Below, piece after piece: positions 33,453-43,718 of a stretch of DNA of 64,000 nucleotides. The translations under genes and the position numbers were made by a program. The notes beneath the pieces were generated by a model, which worked only from the letters and a program-made list of their open reading frames with translations, had not been told where the DNA came from and did no database searches. Numbering within the stretch: position 1 is the stretch's first letter; each line of letters starts with the position of its first letter. This DNA is from Colwellia sp. 20A7 (lineage in GTDB: Bacteria > Pseudomonadota > Gammaproteobacteria > Enterobacterales > Alteromonadaceae), in contig NZ_CP047130.1 of NCBI RefSeq assembly GCF_009832865.1, forward strand, positions 3,038,001-3,102,000. Direction: 5' to 3'.

Positions 33453-34436
33453 TTATTGGTAATATTTTGCCACGCTCGCAAAGAAATCACCAAGCATTTC
33501 TACTGGTAAGGCATTAATTCCCGCAGCAGCCGCTCGCCCGCCTCCACTTGGAAAGTTTGCACATAGCTCTCCCGCGCCTTGTTTATTGTTTAATGGCGCA
33601 CGAAGACTAATAGTATAAGTGGCGGTCTCATTGGCGATGCTTTCATTTAAAGTGACAACAACATGCGCTTTGTTAGGAGATGCATTTGCAAGTTCATTAC
33701 CAAAAACACCGCTTACCCGTCTAGCCCAGGGTTCATCGGCTAATTGTACAGCACTGAGTTGCTTATTATTAATTAGTACAGGAGATTTATGCGCTTTTTC
33801 CATGTCGGCTAAATAAGCTGTTTTAAGTTGATAAAATATTGAATCAGTTTCATTAATTAAATCAAATGGATCAGAGTAATCGGATAGCTTTTCTAAGAGT
33901 TGTGCGGGGTGAAAATGTAAATCATCAACACTGCGACCGTAGCCATTGTAGTTAATATAAATACCAAGCTCTTTTAACAATGCTTGTTGTGCACTTGATA
34001 AATCATGCTCTTTGGCCAGCGTTTGCGCTGATACTTGCATATTATCGCCAAAAGCAGCTGCAATAGCCCAATTAACAAATTCATTCTGCAAATACTTATT
34101 TACTATTAGGCTAGTACAAGTATTGGCATCTGTGTCGATTAAATTTGTTAGATATTTTGATTGTGGAACTTCGCCTGTTCTGTGGTGATCAACGTAAAAA
34201 ACGTCAACGCCTTGTTCTAGTAAACTAGATAAAGCTTCAATGTTTTTTTCTAATGAGATATCCAAAACAGTTACTGATGTTGCAGATTCTGCATTAACAT
34301 TTTTAAGTAAACTAATGTCACGTTTTACACCCGTTACTAAAATAGATTTTTTTGGGTGTGGCTTACGCTGAGATAAACGCAGTTGCAACAAAGCGATAAT
34401 GCCGTCTGCATCACCATTAAAAACATCATAATGCAT
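33453..34436 (-). CDS. DHH-family phosphoesterase
   Basis: 327 residues. The N-terminal DHH domain has the metal-binding motifs YDVFNGDADG (residues 3-12), VTVLDIS and the signature VDHHRTG (about 102-108). The C-terminal part ends in GGGRAAAAGINALP, the DHHA1-type substrate-binding motif. The family hydrolyses phosphodiesters or 3'-phosphoadenosine 5'-phosphate (pAp), as in NrnA. It lies 9 bp downstream of cysC, in a sulfate-activation cluster that lacks cysQ. Removing pAp, the inhibitory by-product of PAPS use, is therefore a plausible role, but that is inference. It is divergent from RecJ and from GGDEF-linked DHH proteins, having neither OB nor membrane domains. Confidence 0.85.
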   Translation of the reverse strand: MHYDVFNGDADGIIALLQLRLSQRKPHPKKSILVTGVKRDISLLKNVNAESATSVTVLDISLEKNIEALSSLLEQGVDVFYVDHHRTGEVPQSKYLTNLIDTDANTCTSLIVNKYLQNEFVNWAIAAAFGDNMQVSAQTLAKEHDLSSAQQALLKELGIYINYNGYGRSVDDLHFHPAQLLEKLSDYSDPFDLINETDSIFYQLKTAYLADMEKAHKSPVLINNKQLSAVQLADEPWARRVSGVFGNELANASPNKAHVVVTLNESIANETATYTISLRAPLNNKQGAGELCANFPSGGGRAAAAGINALPVEMLGDFFASVAKYYQ

Positions 34437-34445
34437 AAATTATCC

Positions 34446-35084
34446 TTATTCTAAATGACTAAAATTTTCACTAGCGCTTTTATCGATGGTAATAAAACCG
34501 CGCTCAACTAAATGATTAACAATTTGCTCTGCGCATTTTTGTATTGATAATTCAGCAGTTTTAACATGAATCTCCGGATTTTCAGGAACATCATAGGTAG
34601 AATCTATGCCAGTGAAGTCTTTAATTTCTCCTGCTCGTGCTTTTTTATAAAGCCCTTTAGGATCACGTTGCTCACAAACACTGATTGGCGTATCGATATA
34701 AACTTCGATAAATTCACCGTCTTCTAATTTCGACCTAGCTCTCGTTCTATCTTCTGTAAATGGTGAAATAAAGGCAGTTGATACAATTAGACCTGCATCT
34801 AAAAATAATTTTGATACTTCACTAATACGGCGGATATTTTCTATTCTATCTTCATCGGTAAAACCTAAGTCACCATTCAAACCATGGCGAACGTTATCAC
34901 CATCAAGTAGATAGCTGTGACAACCCAACTTAAATAATAAAGCATCAACAGCATTTGCTACTGTCGACTTACCCGAGCCGCTTAAGCCAGTATACCAAAG
35001 CAAACAAGGCTTTTGGCTTTTAAGGCTAGCACGTTGCTCTTTAGAAATATGTTGTTCATGCCAAACAGTATTTTCTGTTTTCAT
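34446..35084 (-). CDS. cysC: adenylyl-sulfate kinase
   Basis: 212 residues. The P-loop [15 protein letters not shown] is at about 34-48, followed by [27 protein letters not shown], the APS-binding region typical of CysC, and [25 protein letters not shown] in the lid. It phosphorylates adenosine 5'-phosphosulfate at the 3' position to give PAPS, after CysDN has made APS. It begins 24 bp downstream of the SLC13 permease gene and is followed at once by the DHH phosphoesterase gene. The downstream fate of PAPS (CysH reduction or sulfotransferases such as the one at 49352) cannot be read from this cluster. Confidence 0.96.
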   Translation of the reverse strand: MKTENTVWHEQHISKEQRASLKSQKPCLLWYTGLSGSGKSTVANAVDALLFKLGCHSYLLDGDNVRHGLNGDLGFTDEDRIENIRRISEVSKLFLDAGLIVSTAFISPFTEDRTRARSKLEDGEFIEVYIDTPISVCEQRDPKGLYKKARAGEIKDFTGIDSTYDVPENPEIHVKTAELSIQKCAEQIVNHLVERGFITIDKSASENFSHLE

Positions 35085-35108
35085 TATGTACTCTTTAAAA
35101 AATTAAGA

Positions 35109-36836
35109 TCAAAAAGGAAACACTAAAGGGATCATCAATAATACCGTAGCGCTGTATGTGATTGACACAGGTAAACCAAACTTAACAAAATCACCCAATT
35201 GATAGTTACCTGCGTTATAAACCATAATATTGGTTTGATAGCCATAAGGACTAATAAAGCTTCCACTTGCAGCAAAAGCAACCGCCATCACAAAAGGAAT
35301 GGGATCGACACCTAAACCTAGCGCGATATTATAAGCAATAGGAAAAATTAATGCTGCGGCGGCACTATTAGTGATTAGCTCTGTTAATAATAAGGTTAAA
35401 ACAAAAATAGCCACAAAAGCGATATAAGGGCTACTACCATTGAGTAATTGTTCGATGCTACTAGCAATAACTGCCGCAACCCCTGTATTTTCAACAGCAC
35501 TCGCTAACGTTAATGCACCAAGTACTATCATCCAAATTTCTAATGGAAATCGACGTTTAATTTCATTTACCGTTAATGCACCACTAAAAATAAGTGCTGC
35601 AACATAAATAAATAAACAACTTAATAAAGAAACTGGCGTCAAGACTGACACTAAAATAGCAAGTACAAATCCCCAAATAGTGCCATGGTCACGCCAACCA
35701 CTGAGCATATTGACAGCTTGGTGGCCTGAAAGAATGAAAAAGTTCTTCGACAAGTTAGTTCTGCTCGCAAAATCTTGCCCTACTGCTAGCACTAAAAAGT
35801 CACCTGACTGTAAAACAATATCGCCTAATTTTCCTGATAAAGCACAACCTTCACGGCGAACAGCAACAACAGCAGCGTCAAACCGTGCTCGAAACCCAGC
35901 TTTTTTTAATGTTTTACCAGCAATAGCTGAATCAGTTTTAATAAGTACTTCTGTTAAGTTATCGCGTAATAGATCATTGCGCTCTGCAAATAATGTTAAC
36001 CCATCAAATTGCTGCAATGTTAACACTTTAGAAATATCACCACTGAAGATAAGCTTATCGCCTACTTGTAGTGTTTCTTCAGGTGTTACAGGTGATATCA
36101 TTCGTCCATAACGAACAATTTCAACTAAAAATAAAGCATCTAAATTTCTTAAACCATTCTCTTCAATGCTTTTACCAATGAGCTTAGAGTCAATAGATAC
36201 CTCGGCTTCAAGCAAGTAATCTAGGGTCGACAGCTCACCTTGCTCCATATTAGGTAAAGTTTTAGCACGTAAAACCACAATTAATAAGCATAAGGCAAGT
36301 GCAACTATACCAATAGCCGTAAAATCAAAAAAAGCTAAGCCTTGGCCACCTTGTTCAATAAGTAAACTATTAACAATAAGGTTTGTAGAAGTACCAACTA
36401 GCGTGAGAGTACCACCCAAAATGGCCGCATATGATAAAGGAAGCAGTAATTTACCTGCATTAATCAGCTTATTACTTTTGACACTATTGATAAGTGTCGC
36501 GACTACTGCAGTATTACTCATTAACGCTGACGCAAAAGCAGTACCAATAACAAGTCGTAACATCGACTTGATTTTTGAACCACTGAAAACACGATTACTT
36601 AAACGGCGTAAAATACTCGTTCGCTCAAATGAAAATGAGCAAAGTACTAATAAGATTAAGGTCACTAAACCAGGGTTTACCGCATTACTGAGGATATCAT
36701 CAACACTTACAAAAGAAAGTGCTAAACAAACGAGTACTGTAATAGAGAAAACTCGTTCAGGTGTTTGTTGATATTTAAGAAGGCCGACAAAAGTGGCGAT
36801 AAAAACTACTATAATCAACCACTGTTGTATTGTCAT
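35109..36836 (-). CDS. SLC13-family permease with two TrkA-C domains, probable sulfate transporter
   Basis: 575 residues with about 11-12 membrane helices in the divalent anion:Na+ symporter (DASS/ArsB-NhaD) arrangement. The conserved SNTAVVATLI and TELITNSAAAALIFPI hairpin motifs lie in the two repeats, and a pair of cytoplasmic TrkA-C (RCK-C) domains (about 205-375) sits between them. Such proteins in cys clusters import sulfate. It lies between cysN and cysC, supporting that substrate. A hairpin with a U-rich tail at 36893-36921 separates it from cysN, so expression may be uncoupled from cysDN. Confidence 0.9.
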   Translation of the reverse strand: MTIQQWLIIVVFIATFVGLLKYQQTPERVFSITVLVCLALSFVSVDDILSNAVNPGLVTLILLVLCSFSFERTSILRRLSNRVFSGSKIKSMLRLVIGTAFASALMSNTAVVATLINSVKSNKLINAGKLLLPLSYAAILGGTLTLVGTSTNLIVNSLLIEQGGQGLAFFDFTAIGIVALALCLLIVVLRAKTLPNMEQGELSTLDYLLEAEVSIDSKLIGKSIEENGLRNLDALFLVEIVRYGRMISPVTPEETLQVGDKLIFSGDISKVLTLQQFDGLTLFAERNDLLRDNLTEVLIKTDSAIAGKTLKKAGFRARFDAAVVAVRREGCALSGKLGDIVLQSGDFLVLAVGQDFASRTNLSKNFFILSGHQAVNMLSGWRDHGTIWGFVLAILVSVLTPVSLLSCLFIYVAALIFSGALTVNEIKRRFPLEIWMIVLGALTLASAVENTGVAAVIASSIEQLLNGSSPYIAFVAIFVLTLLLTELITNSAAAALIFPIAYNIALGLGVDPIPFVMAVAFAASGSFISPYGYQTNIMVYNAGNYQLGDFVKFGLPVSITYSATVLLMIPLVFPF

Positions 36837-36892
36837 TTTTATCCTAGATGTAGATATTCATACTTAGCGTTGTTGATGAAAAAGAAAGAGTA

Positions 36893-36921
36893 TGACGCCT
36901 AATTAACTAGATAAGGCGTCA
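36893..36921 (-). terminator. intrinsic terminator downstream of cysN
   Basis: TGACGCCT (36893-36900) and AGGCGTCA (36914-36921) form a perfect 8-bp stem. On the minus strand the stem is followed by a T-rich run (CTCTTTCTTTTT). It would end or attenuate the cysDN transcript before the SLC13-cysC part. Confidence 0.7.
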
Positions 36922-36944
36922 CAACAAGCTGAGTTATTACTAAT

Positions 36945-38345
36945 TTACTTAGTTATGTCTCTAGCGCCCCAATGAGGGAACTGCTTACGAACTAGTGCGT
37001 TAAGCTCTAGTTCAAACGTTGAGTACTCTGTTGTGTTATCAGCAATAGCATGATTAATCATACCAGCACCAACCGTCAGATTACTTAATCTGTCGATAAT
37101 GATAAAAGCACCACTACCACGGTTAACTTGATAATCATCAAAGTGTAATGTTTCACCCATGACAAAATCAACATTACCGATTTCATTCACAGCAAGCTGT
37201 GTTGAATCTAAAGTTTCCATGGTGTTCACGTCATACTTATTCACGATTTTGCTTGCATGACCAGTAGTCATTTTGCTGCCGTGTTTAATAAAGTATTCAC
37301 GCCCAGCTTCTAGCTCATTTTCATGCATCCATACTACCGTTGCATTAAGCTCTTTAGCAGACGTTGGTAAACACCCTTTTTTAACGATAATTTCGCCGCG
37401 GCTAATATCAATTTCGTCTTCCAAGGTTAACGTAACCGCCATACCTTTATCAGCACGGTCAATGTTGCCGTCAAAGGTAACAATTTCTTTAACTACACTT
37501 TCTTTACCAGAAGGTAGGGCAACAATAGTATCGCCAACAAGTACATGACCTGAAGAAAGTGTACCGGCAAAACCTCGGAAATCTAGGTTAGGTCGGTTAA
37601 CATATTGTACTTGGAAACGTAATTCAGAGAATTCGTTTTTCTCTTTCACATCAATGGTATTAAGCAACTTCATTAAAGTAGCGCCAGGGTACCAATCCAT
37701 GTTTGTACTTTCTTCTACTACGTTGTCGCCATTAAGCGCTGACATAGGTACAAAGCGCACATCTTCAAAATTAAGTGATTCAGCAAATTCACGATAATCT
37801 TTTTTAATTGCTTGATACTTTTCTTGAGAATAATCAACCAAATCCATTTTATTCACGGCAACAACAATGTGTTTTATACCTAATAAAGAACAAATAAATG
37901 AATGACGACGTGTTTGTGTTTGTACGCCATAACGTGCATCAATTAAGATAATGGCAATATCACAAGTAGAAGCACCTGTTGCCATGTTACGCGTATATTG
38001 TTCGTGACCCGGAGTATCGGCAATAATAAACTTACGTTTATCGGTAGCAAAATAACGGTATGCCACATCAATGGTGATGCCTTGCTCACGTTCAGATTGT
38101 AAACCATCAACTAATAATGCTAAATCGATAGCTTCACCAGTTGTACCTGATTTTTTTGAATCTTTTTCAATAGCGGCTAATTGATCTTCAAAAATCATTT
38201 TAGAATCATGTAATAAACGACCAATTAAGGTACTTTTACCATCATCTACGCTACCACACGTTAAAAAACGTACTAATTCTTTGTTTTCATGCTGCTTCAA
38301 ATAAGCTTGAATATCATCTGCAATTAAGTCTTGCTGGTTACTCAT
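36945..38345 (-). CDS. cysN: sulfate adenylyltransferase subunit 1 (GTPase)
   Basis: 466 residues, matching CysN (475 in E. coli) and lacking a fused CysC kinase domain, which is encoded separately downstream. GTPase motifs are G1 [14 protein letters not shown] (about 31-44), [12 protein letters not shown] (G3) and NKMDL (G4), with EF-Tu-like beta-barrel domains after about residue 240. It forms the heterodimer with CysD that makes APS from sulfate and ATP, driven by GTP hydrolysis. It is 95 bp downstream of cysD. Confidence 0.96.
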   Translation of the reverse strand: MSNQQDLIADDIQAYLKQHENKELVRFLTCGSVDDGKSTLIGRLLHDSKMIFEDQLAAIEKDSKKSGTTGEAIDLALLVDGLQSEREQGITIDVAYRYFATDKRKFIIADTPGHEQYTRNMATGASTCDIAIILIDARYGVQTQTRRHSFICSLLGIKHIVVAVNKMDLVDYSQEKYQAIKKDYREFAESLNFEDVRFVPMSALNGDNVVEESTNMDWYPGATLMKLLNTIDVKEKNEFSELRFQVQYVNRPNLDFRGFAGTLSSGHVLVGDTIVALPSGKESVVKEIVTFDGNIDRADKGMAVTLTLEDEIDISRGEIIVKKGCLPTSAKELNATVVWMHENELEAGREYFIKHGSKMTTGHASKIVNKYDVNTMETLDSTQLAVNEIGNVDFVMGETLHFDDYQVNRGSGAFIIIDRLSNLTVGAGMINHAIADNTTEYSTFELELNALVRKQFPHWGARDITK

Positions 38346-38440
38346 AATGTTTTCCTTCGAAAATTTTTAATCAAATAAAATGTTATGTCGAAAATAGAGG
38401 CCTTACCTTAAGTTTATACTTATAGGTTTGCATTTAAGGC

Positions 38441-39340
38441 TTAGAAGTACCCTTCCATCTTTTTCTTTTCCATAGAGCCAGCACTATCGTGATCTATTAC
38501 ACGGCCTTGGCGCTCTGAGGTTTTTGTTAATAACATTTCTTGAATAATTTCAGGTAACGTTGTTGCTGTTGACTCAACTGCACCTGTTAATGGGTAACAA
38601 CCTAACGTTCTAAAACGAACACTCTTCATTTGAACTTCTTCATCATCAGCGATTGGCATACGGTCATCATCAACCATAATCAAAGTACCATCACGCTCAA
38701 CAACTGGACGTTTTTCAGCTAAGTAAAGTGGAACAATTGGAATGCTTTCTAAATAAATGTACTGCCAAATATCAAGCTCAGTCCAGTTAGATAATGGGAA
38801 TACACGGATACTTTCGCCTTTATGAACTTTACCGTTATAGATATTCCATAATTCAGGACGCTGGCTTTTTGGATCCCAGCGATGCTTATCATCACGGAAT
38901 GAATAAACACGTTCTTTCGCGCGAGATTTTTCCTCATCTCGACGTGCACCACCAAAAGCGGCATCAAAGCCATATTGGTTTAATGCTTGTTTTAAGCCCT
39001 GAGTTTTCATTACATCAGTATGTGTTGCACTACCATGGGTAAATGGTCCCATACCCATTGCAATTCCTTCCGGGTTTTGATGAACAAGTAATTCAAAATC
39101 ATACTCTTTCGCCATTTTGTCACGAAAGGCGATCATTTCTTTAAACTTCCAATTCGTATCAACGTGCAATAATGGAAAAGGGATTTTACCGGGAGCAAAA
39201 GCTTTGCGAGCAAGATGTAACAAAACTGCAGAGTCTTTACCGACAGAATAGAGCATTACAGGGTTATCAAACTCTGCTGCCACTTCACGAAAAATATGAA
39301 TAGATTCCGATTCTAATTTTTTTAAATGAGTTAAATTCAT
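38441..39340 (-). CDS. cysD: sulfate adenylyltransferase subunit 2
   Basis: 299 residues from the ATG at 39340 ([20 protein letters not shown]), which matches the CysD N-terminus. The frame stays open to a GTG at 39388, but the added 16 residues do not fit the family. The PP-loop ATP-binding motif is [14 protein letters not shown] (about 32-45), and [15 protein letters not shown] plus [15 protein letters not shown] are diagnostic. With CysN it adenylates sulfate. It is the first gene of the sulfate-activation cluster, and a short upstream region separates it from the comEA terminator. Confidence 0.95.
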   Translation of the reverse strand: MNLTHLKKLESESIHIFREVAAEFDNPVMLYSVGKDSAVLLHLARKAFAPGKIPFPLLHVDTNWKFKEMIAFRDKMAKEYDFELLVHQNPEGIAMGMGPFTHGSATHTDVMKTQGLKQALNQYGFDAAFGGARRDEEKSRAKERVYSFRDDKHRWDPKSQRPELWNIYNGKVHKGESIRVFPLSNWTELDIWQYIYLESIPIVPLYLAEKRPVVERDGTLIMVDDDRMPIADDEEVQMKSVRFRTLGCYPLTGAVESTATTLPEIIQEMLLTKTSERQGRVIDHDSAGSMEKKKMEGYF

Positions 39341-39503
39341 TGCCAATACACAACTGTTGATAAAATTAATAACGTAAGAATGCCACACCTACTTTCATTT
39401 TTCCATAATAAGAAATAGCTTTATTATAACTAAAAGGAATAACAAGCGCTGACGTTAATACCTATAGTTCAACAATGATAATGTGAAGCAGCACGACCAA
39501 TAA

Positions 39504-39528
39504 AAAAGTCAGCAATATGCTGACTTTT
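39504..39528 (-). terminator. intrinsic terminator of comEA
   Basis: AAAAGTCAGCA and TGCTGACTTTT pair perfectly around an ATA loop, and on the minus strand the stem ends in six T residues. It lies 16 bp after the comEA stop codon. Confidence 0.8.
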
Positions 39529-39543
39529 AGAAACAAACATTAA

Positions 39544-39852
39544 TTATATTTGCAGTCGTTCCTTATTATCCTTTAAAACTTTTTCACCTATGCCTTTAAC
39601 ATTCATTAAATCGTCAATTGACTTAAAATCCCCCATTTTCTCGCGATACATTAATATTGCTTGCGCTTTTTTCTGACCTATTCCTTTTAAAGTCATTAAA
39701 TCTTCGAGGGTAGATTTATTCAAATGAACAACTTGCTGTACTGCCTTAACATCCTTCGTAACCGTTGGAGCAGCAATAGCTAAATTTGAATTGAACAATA
39801 AAGTAGTAGTGAATAACGCACAGAACAGTGCTCTAATTATTAAAACTTTCAT
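39544..39852 (-). CDS. comEA: ComEA-family helix-hairpin-helix protein
   Basis: 102 residues. A signal peptide (about 1-27, ending IAAA) precedes two helix-hairpin-helix motifs (about 45-102; TLEDLMTLKGIGQKKAQAIL and FKSIDDLMNVKGIGEKVL). This is the periplasmic dsDNA-binding protein that draws DNA through the outer membrane during natural transformation in Vibrio and relatives. The short form without an N-terminal oligomerisation domain is typical of gammaproteobacteria. It is monocistronic with its own terminator. Whether the strain is competent cannot be told from this window. Confidence 0.88.
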   Translation of the reverse strand: MKVLIIRALFCALFTTTLLFNSNLAIAAPTVTKDVKAVQQVVHLNKSTLEDLMTLKGIGQKKAQAILMYREKMGDFKSIDDLMNVKGIGEKVLKDNKERLQI

Positions 39853-40022
39853 ATTAATTCCTTGTAAATAGTCCTATTAAAAGTTCAAACATCGATGCAA
39901 AGTGTTAGATGTTCACTATTATGTTTAGGTCTAAAATATATTTTTGTCAAATGCATTTAAAATTGCACAGAAATAGTTAAACTATACAGTCATAATTTTT
40001 GAACTATCATTTAAAGCATTCC

Positions 40023-43000
40023 ATGAGCAAAAAAAGCTATTTACTGGCCCCAATTCTCGCTAAAAATAAAATAACCAATACGACCACCACAGTTGACAAA
40101 AAAACTTGGCACAACTTGCAAGGCTCAAGTGCGAGTATTGCTTTGTATCAAGGAGCGTTAACAAGTGAAGTTCCAATATTATTACTCACGCATGACACCC
40201 CTTCTGCGCTTAAACTAGAACAGGAGTTACAAAGTTTATCGCAGGATGACGATGGTCTATCTATTTGCTTGTTTCCTGATTGGGAAACATTACCCTATGA
40301 TACTTTTTCTCCTCATCAAGATATTATTTCTCAAAGGCTAGCGACTCTTTACCAATTGTCACGAATGAAAAAGGGCATAGTTATCGTGCCTGTAACAACA
40401 TTAGCGCAAAGATTAGCTCCTAAAAAATATATAGAAGCTAATAGCTTAGTCATTAAAAAAGGTGATAAAAAAGACTTACATCAGCTTCGTCTAGATTTAG
40501 AAGCAAGTGGCTATCGCTGTGTTGATCAAGTAATGGAGCATGGCGAATTTTCTGCTCGTGGCGCTATTTTAGATCTGTTTCCTATGGGCAGTAATACACC
40601 CTTTCGTTTAGATTTCTTTGATGATGAAATTGATGAAATCCGTTTGTTTGATCCTGAAAATCAACGTTCAAATGAAAAAGTAGAGAATATTAATCTACTA
40701 CCCGCTCATGAATTTCCAACAGATAAAGAAGCAATCAGCTTATTTCGCAGCCAATATCGTGAACTATTTAAAAGCTCTATTGATAAGGAGTCTATTTATC
40801 ATCAAGTGAGTAATGGAATTCTTCCTCCTGGTATAGAGTATTACTTACCACTTTTTTTCAAAAATGAAAATACTGAAGAGCTAACAAGTGAGATAAAAAG
40901 TGAGATAAAAAGTGAGATAAAAAGTACCAGTACGCTATGTGATTATTTAATGCCTGATACGTTAATTGCTATTTCTGGCGATTTAGAAAAATCATTACAG
41001 AAACACTGGCAAGACATTGAATACCGATATGAAAATAGGCGCTACAACCCTACTCGACCTTTATTGCCACCAGAGCAATTATTCTTAAGTAAAGACGATT
41101 TATATAGTGCATTAAAACCTTTCGCTCGCATCACCATAAAAAATTGCGATGAAGAAACGCAACTAAACACTGATGAAGATGACAACACCAGTGAAAGTGC
41201 TACTGAACAAACTATTATTGAAAAAAATAATAAAACGAACAATGAAATAAAACACAAAGCGAGCGCTATTTATTTCGATGTAAATTCTCTACCCGATCTG
41301 ACCATTGATCATAAGTTAAAACAGCCTTTTGAATTAATAAATAATTTTATTAATTCAAAAGAAACACCCAATAAAATTTTATTTATCGCGGAAAGCCAAG
41401 GACGACGAGAAAGTGTTTTAGAGTTACTAGCACGTAATAACGTTAAGCCCAGTGTATTTAATACTATTGAAGATTTTATCGAGTCCAATGAATTATTAGG
41501 TATTAGTGTTAATGCACTTAACCAAGGTTTCACCTTTCAAGCAAAAAGCAGTGCTAAAAAAAATGCGATTGCTTTAATAACTGAAGCTGAATTGTTAGGC
41601 GATCATGTTCGCCAATCAAGACGACGTAACAAGTCACAAGAAATTGAAACTGATGCTATATTTAAAAACTTAGCTGAGCTTTCTATAGGTCAAGCTGTTG
41701 TACACATAGAACACGGTATCGGTCGATATTTAGGTTTACAAACATTAGAAACAGGTGGCATAACCACTGAGTTTTTAATGCTTAGCTATGCTAATGACGC
41801 AAAACTCTACGTACCAGTTGCTTCTTTGCATTTGATTAGTCGTTATTCTGGTACTGATGCCGAGCATGCCCCTTTACATAAATTGGGTACAGATACGTGG
41901 AGCAAAGCTAAACAAAAAGCAGCTGAAAAAGTACGCGATGTTGCGGCTGAATTACTCGATATTTATGCCAACCGCGCGAACAATACCGGTTATGCTTTTA
42001 AGCGAGATAAAGATGATTATTTAGCCTTTAGCGACAGTTTTGGTTTTGAAGAAACATTTGACCAACAACAAGCGATAAATGCCGTTGTTAGTGATATGTT
42101 ATCTTCAAAAGCAATGGACAGATTAGTCTGTGGTGATGTCGGCTTTGGTAAAACTGAAGTGGCTATGCGTGCCGCTTTTGTTGCGGTAAATGATGGCAAA
42201 CAAGTCGCTATACTTGTACCAACTACGCTACTTGCTCAGCAACATTATGAAAGTTTTCGCGATCGTTTCGCTAATTGGCCAGTTTCAATCGAAGTATTAT
42301 CTCGTTTTAAAACAGCAAAACAACAAACTGAAATTATAAAACAAGTTGAATCTGGACAAATAGATATATTAATAGGTACTCATAAACTACTACAAAACAG
42401 TATTAAATATAAAGATTTAGGCTTGTTGGTTGTAGATGAAGAGCATAGATTCGGCGTAAAACAAAAAGAAAAAATTAAACAGCTACGCAGTAATGTTGAT
42501 ATTCTGACATTAACTGCAACACCTATTCCTCGAACGTTGAATATGGCAATGGGCGGCATGCGTGATTTATCAATTATTGCGACACCGCCAGCAAAACGAC
42601 TTGCCGTTAAAACCTTTGTTCGCCAGCATGATGATGCGTTAATCAGAGAAGCTATTTTACGAGAAACATTACGTGGTGGTCAGGTTTATTATTTACATAA
42701 TCATGTTGATACCATAGAAAAAACCGCTGCAGATATTCAAGCACTAGTACCAGAAGCCCGCGTTATTACCGCTCATGGGCAAATGCAGGAGCGAGAGCTT
42801 GAACGTATTATGAGTGATTTTTATCACCAACGATTCAATGTTATTGTTTGTACTACCATTATCGAAACAGGTATTGATGTTCCTAGTGCTAACACTATAA
42901 TAATGGATCGAGCAGATCATCTAGGTTTAGCGCAATTACATCAGCTACGTGGCCGTGTAGGACGTTCACATCATCAAGCTTATGCTTATCTATTAACACC

Positions 43001-43691
43001 TCATGAAAAGCGCATGACTAAAGATGCTAAAAAACGCCTTGAAGCTATCGCATCATTAGAAGACTTAGGTGCTGGATTTACATTAGCTACCCATGATTTA
43101 GAAATACGTGGCGCAGGTGAGTTACTTGGTGAAGGTCAATCTGGTTCCATGAGTCAAGTTGGCTTCAGTTTATATATGGAAATGCTTGATCACGCAGTAG
43201 AAGCCTTAAAAGATGGCAAGCAATTATCATTAACCCAAGTAACCGCAAAACAAACAGAGATAGAGCTTCGTTTGCCAGCCCTTATTCCTGAAAGTTATAT
43301 TTTTGATGTAAGTATACGTTTAAGTTTATATAAACGTATCGCTAGCTGTAAGAATAAGAATCAGCTTGATGATATTCAAGTGGAGTTAATCGATCGCTTT
43401 GGATTATTACCACAAGCAACTAAAAATTTAATTCAAATTGCGAAAATACGCTTAAAAGCTCAAACTATTGGTATTTCACGTATTGAAGTAAATGAAAAAG
43501 GTGGATCAGTTGAATTCAACGACGGCACCAGTGTTGACCATATGTTGATCATTGGCTTAGTGCAAAAGCAACCAACAACGTATAAAATGGTACCTCCTAA
43601 TAAGCTTAAGTTTAGTCGAGCTAGTGAAGGTGAACAGGCAAGGTTTAGCTTAATCACCACTTTATTAAATGATTTAACAACGGCTAAATAA
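40023..43691 (+). CDS. mfd: transcription-repair coupling factor Mfd
   Basis: 1222 residues from the ATG at 40023; the frame opens upstream at a TTG (39999). Mfd displaces RNA polymerase stalled at lesions and recruits UvrA. Visible parts are the N-terminal UvrB-like module (FPDWETLPYDTFSPH), the RNA polymerase-interacting domain (GQAVVHIEHGIGRYLGL), the RecG-like translocase with Walker A GDVGFGKTE, DEEH box and TATPIPRTLNMA, motif VI QLRGRVGRS, and the TRCF C-terminal domain. It is about 70 residues longer than E. coli Mfd. Extra length comes partly from acidic or Asn-rich insertions near residues 290-310 and 380-420, the first containing a triple SEIK repeat. csiV follows after 27 bp. Confidence 0.96.
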   Translation: MSKKSYLLAPILAKNKITNTTTTVDKKTWHNLQGSSASIALYQGALTSEVPILLLTHDTPSALKLEQELQSLSQDDDGLSICLFPDWETLPYDTFSPHQDIISQRLATLYQLSRMKKGIVIVPVTTLAQRLAPKKYIEANSLVIKKGDKKDLHQLRLDLEASGYRCVDQVMEHGEFSARGAILDLFPMGSNTPFRLDFFDDEIDEIRLFDPENQRSNEKVENINLLPAHEFPTDKEAISLFRSQYRELFKSSIDKESIYHQVSNGILPPGIEYYLPLFFKNENTEELTSEIKSEIKSEIKSTSTLCDYLMPDTLIAISGDLEKSLQKHWQDIEYRYENRRYNPTRPLLPPEQLFLSKDDLYSALKPFARITIKNCDEETQLNTDEDDNTSESATEQTIIEKNNKTNNEIKHKASAIYFDVNSLPDLTIDHKLKQPFELINNFINSKETPNKILFIAESQGRRESVLELLARNNVKPSVFNTIEDFIESNELLGISVNALNQGFTFQAKSSAKKNAIALITEAELLGDHVRQSRRRNKSQEIETDAIFKNLAELSIGQAVVHIEHGIGRYLGLQTLETGGITTEFLMLSYANDAKLYVPVASLHLISRYSGTDAEHAPLHKLGTDTWSKAKQKAAEKVRDVAAELLDIYANRANNTGYAFKRDKDDYLAFSDSFGFEETFDQQQAINAVVSDMLSSKAMDRLVCGDVGFGKTEVAMRAAFVAVNDGKQVAILVPTTLLAQQHYESFRDRFANWPVSIEVLSRFKTAKQQTEIIKQVESGQIDILIGTHKLLQNSIKYKDLGLLVVDEEHRFGVKQKEKIKQLRSNVDILTLTATPIPRTLNMAMGGMRDLSIIATPPAKRLAVKTFVRQHDDALIREAILRETLRGGQVYYLHNHVDTIEKTAADIQALVPEARVITAHGQMQERELERIMSDFYHQRFNVIVCTTIIETGIDVPSANTIIMDRADHLGLAQLHQLRGRVGRSHHQAYAYLLTPHEKRMTKDAKKRLEAIASLEDLGAGFTLATHDLEIRGAGELLGEGQSGSMSQVGFSLYMEMLDHAVEALKDGKQLSLTQVTAKQTEIELRLPALIPESYIFDVSIRLSLYKRIASCKNKNQLDDIQVELIDRFGLLPQATKNLIQIAKIRLKAQTIGISRIEVNEKGGSVEFNDGTSVDHMLIIGLVQKQPTTYKMVPPNKLKFSRASEGEQARFSLITTLLNDLTTAK
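40887..40925 (+). repeat. 12-bp tandem repeat within mfd
   Basis: AGTGAGATAAAA is repeated three times in frame, giving SEIK SEIK SEIK in a variable insertion of the N-terminal half of Mfd. Slippage there would change length without a frameshift. Confidence 0.8.
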
Positions 43692-43718
43692 AGATAAATT
43701 AAAATAAACGGACTATTA

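Noticed and set aside
38441..39388. GTG start at 39388 for cysD
   Set aside because: The extra 16 residues do not match CysD; ATG at 39340 gives the expected N-terminus.
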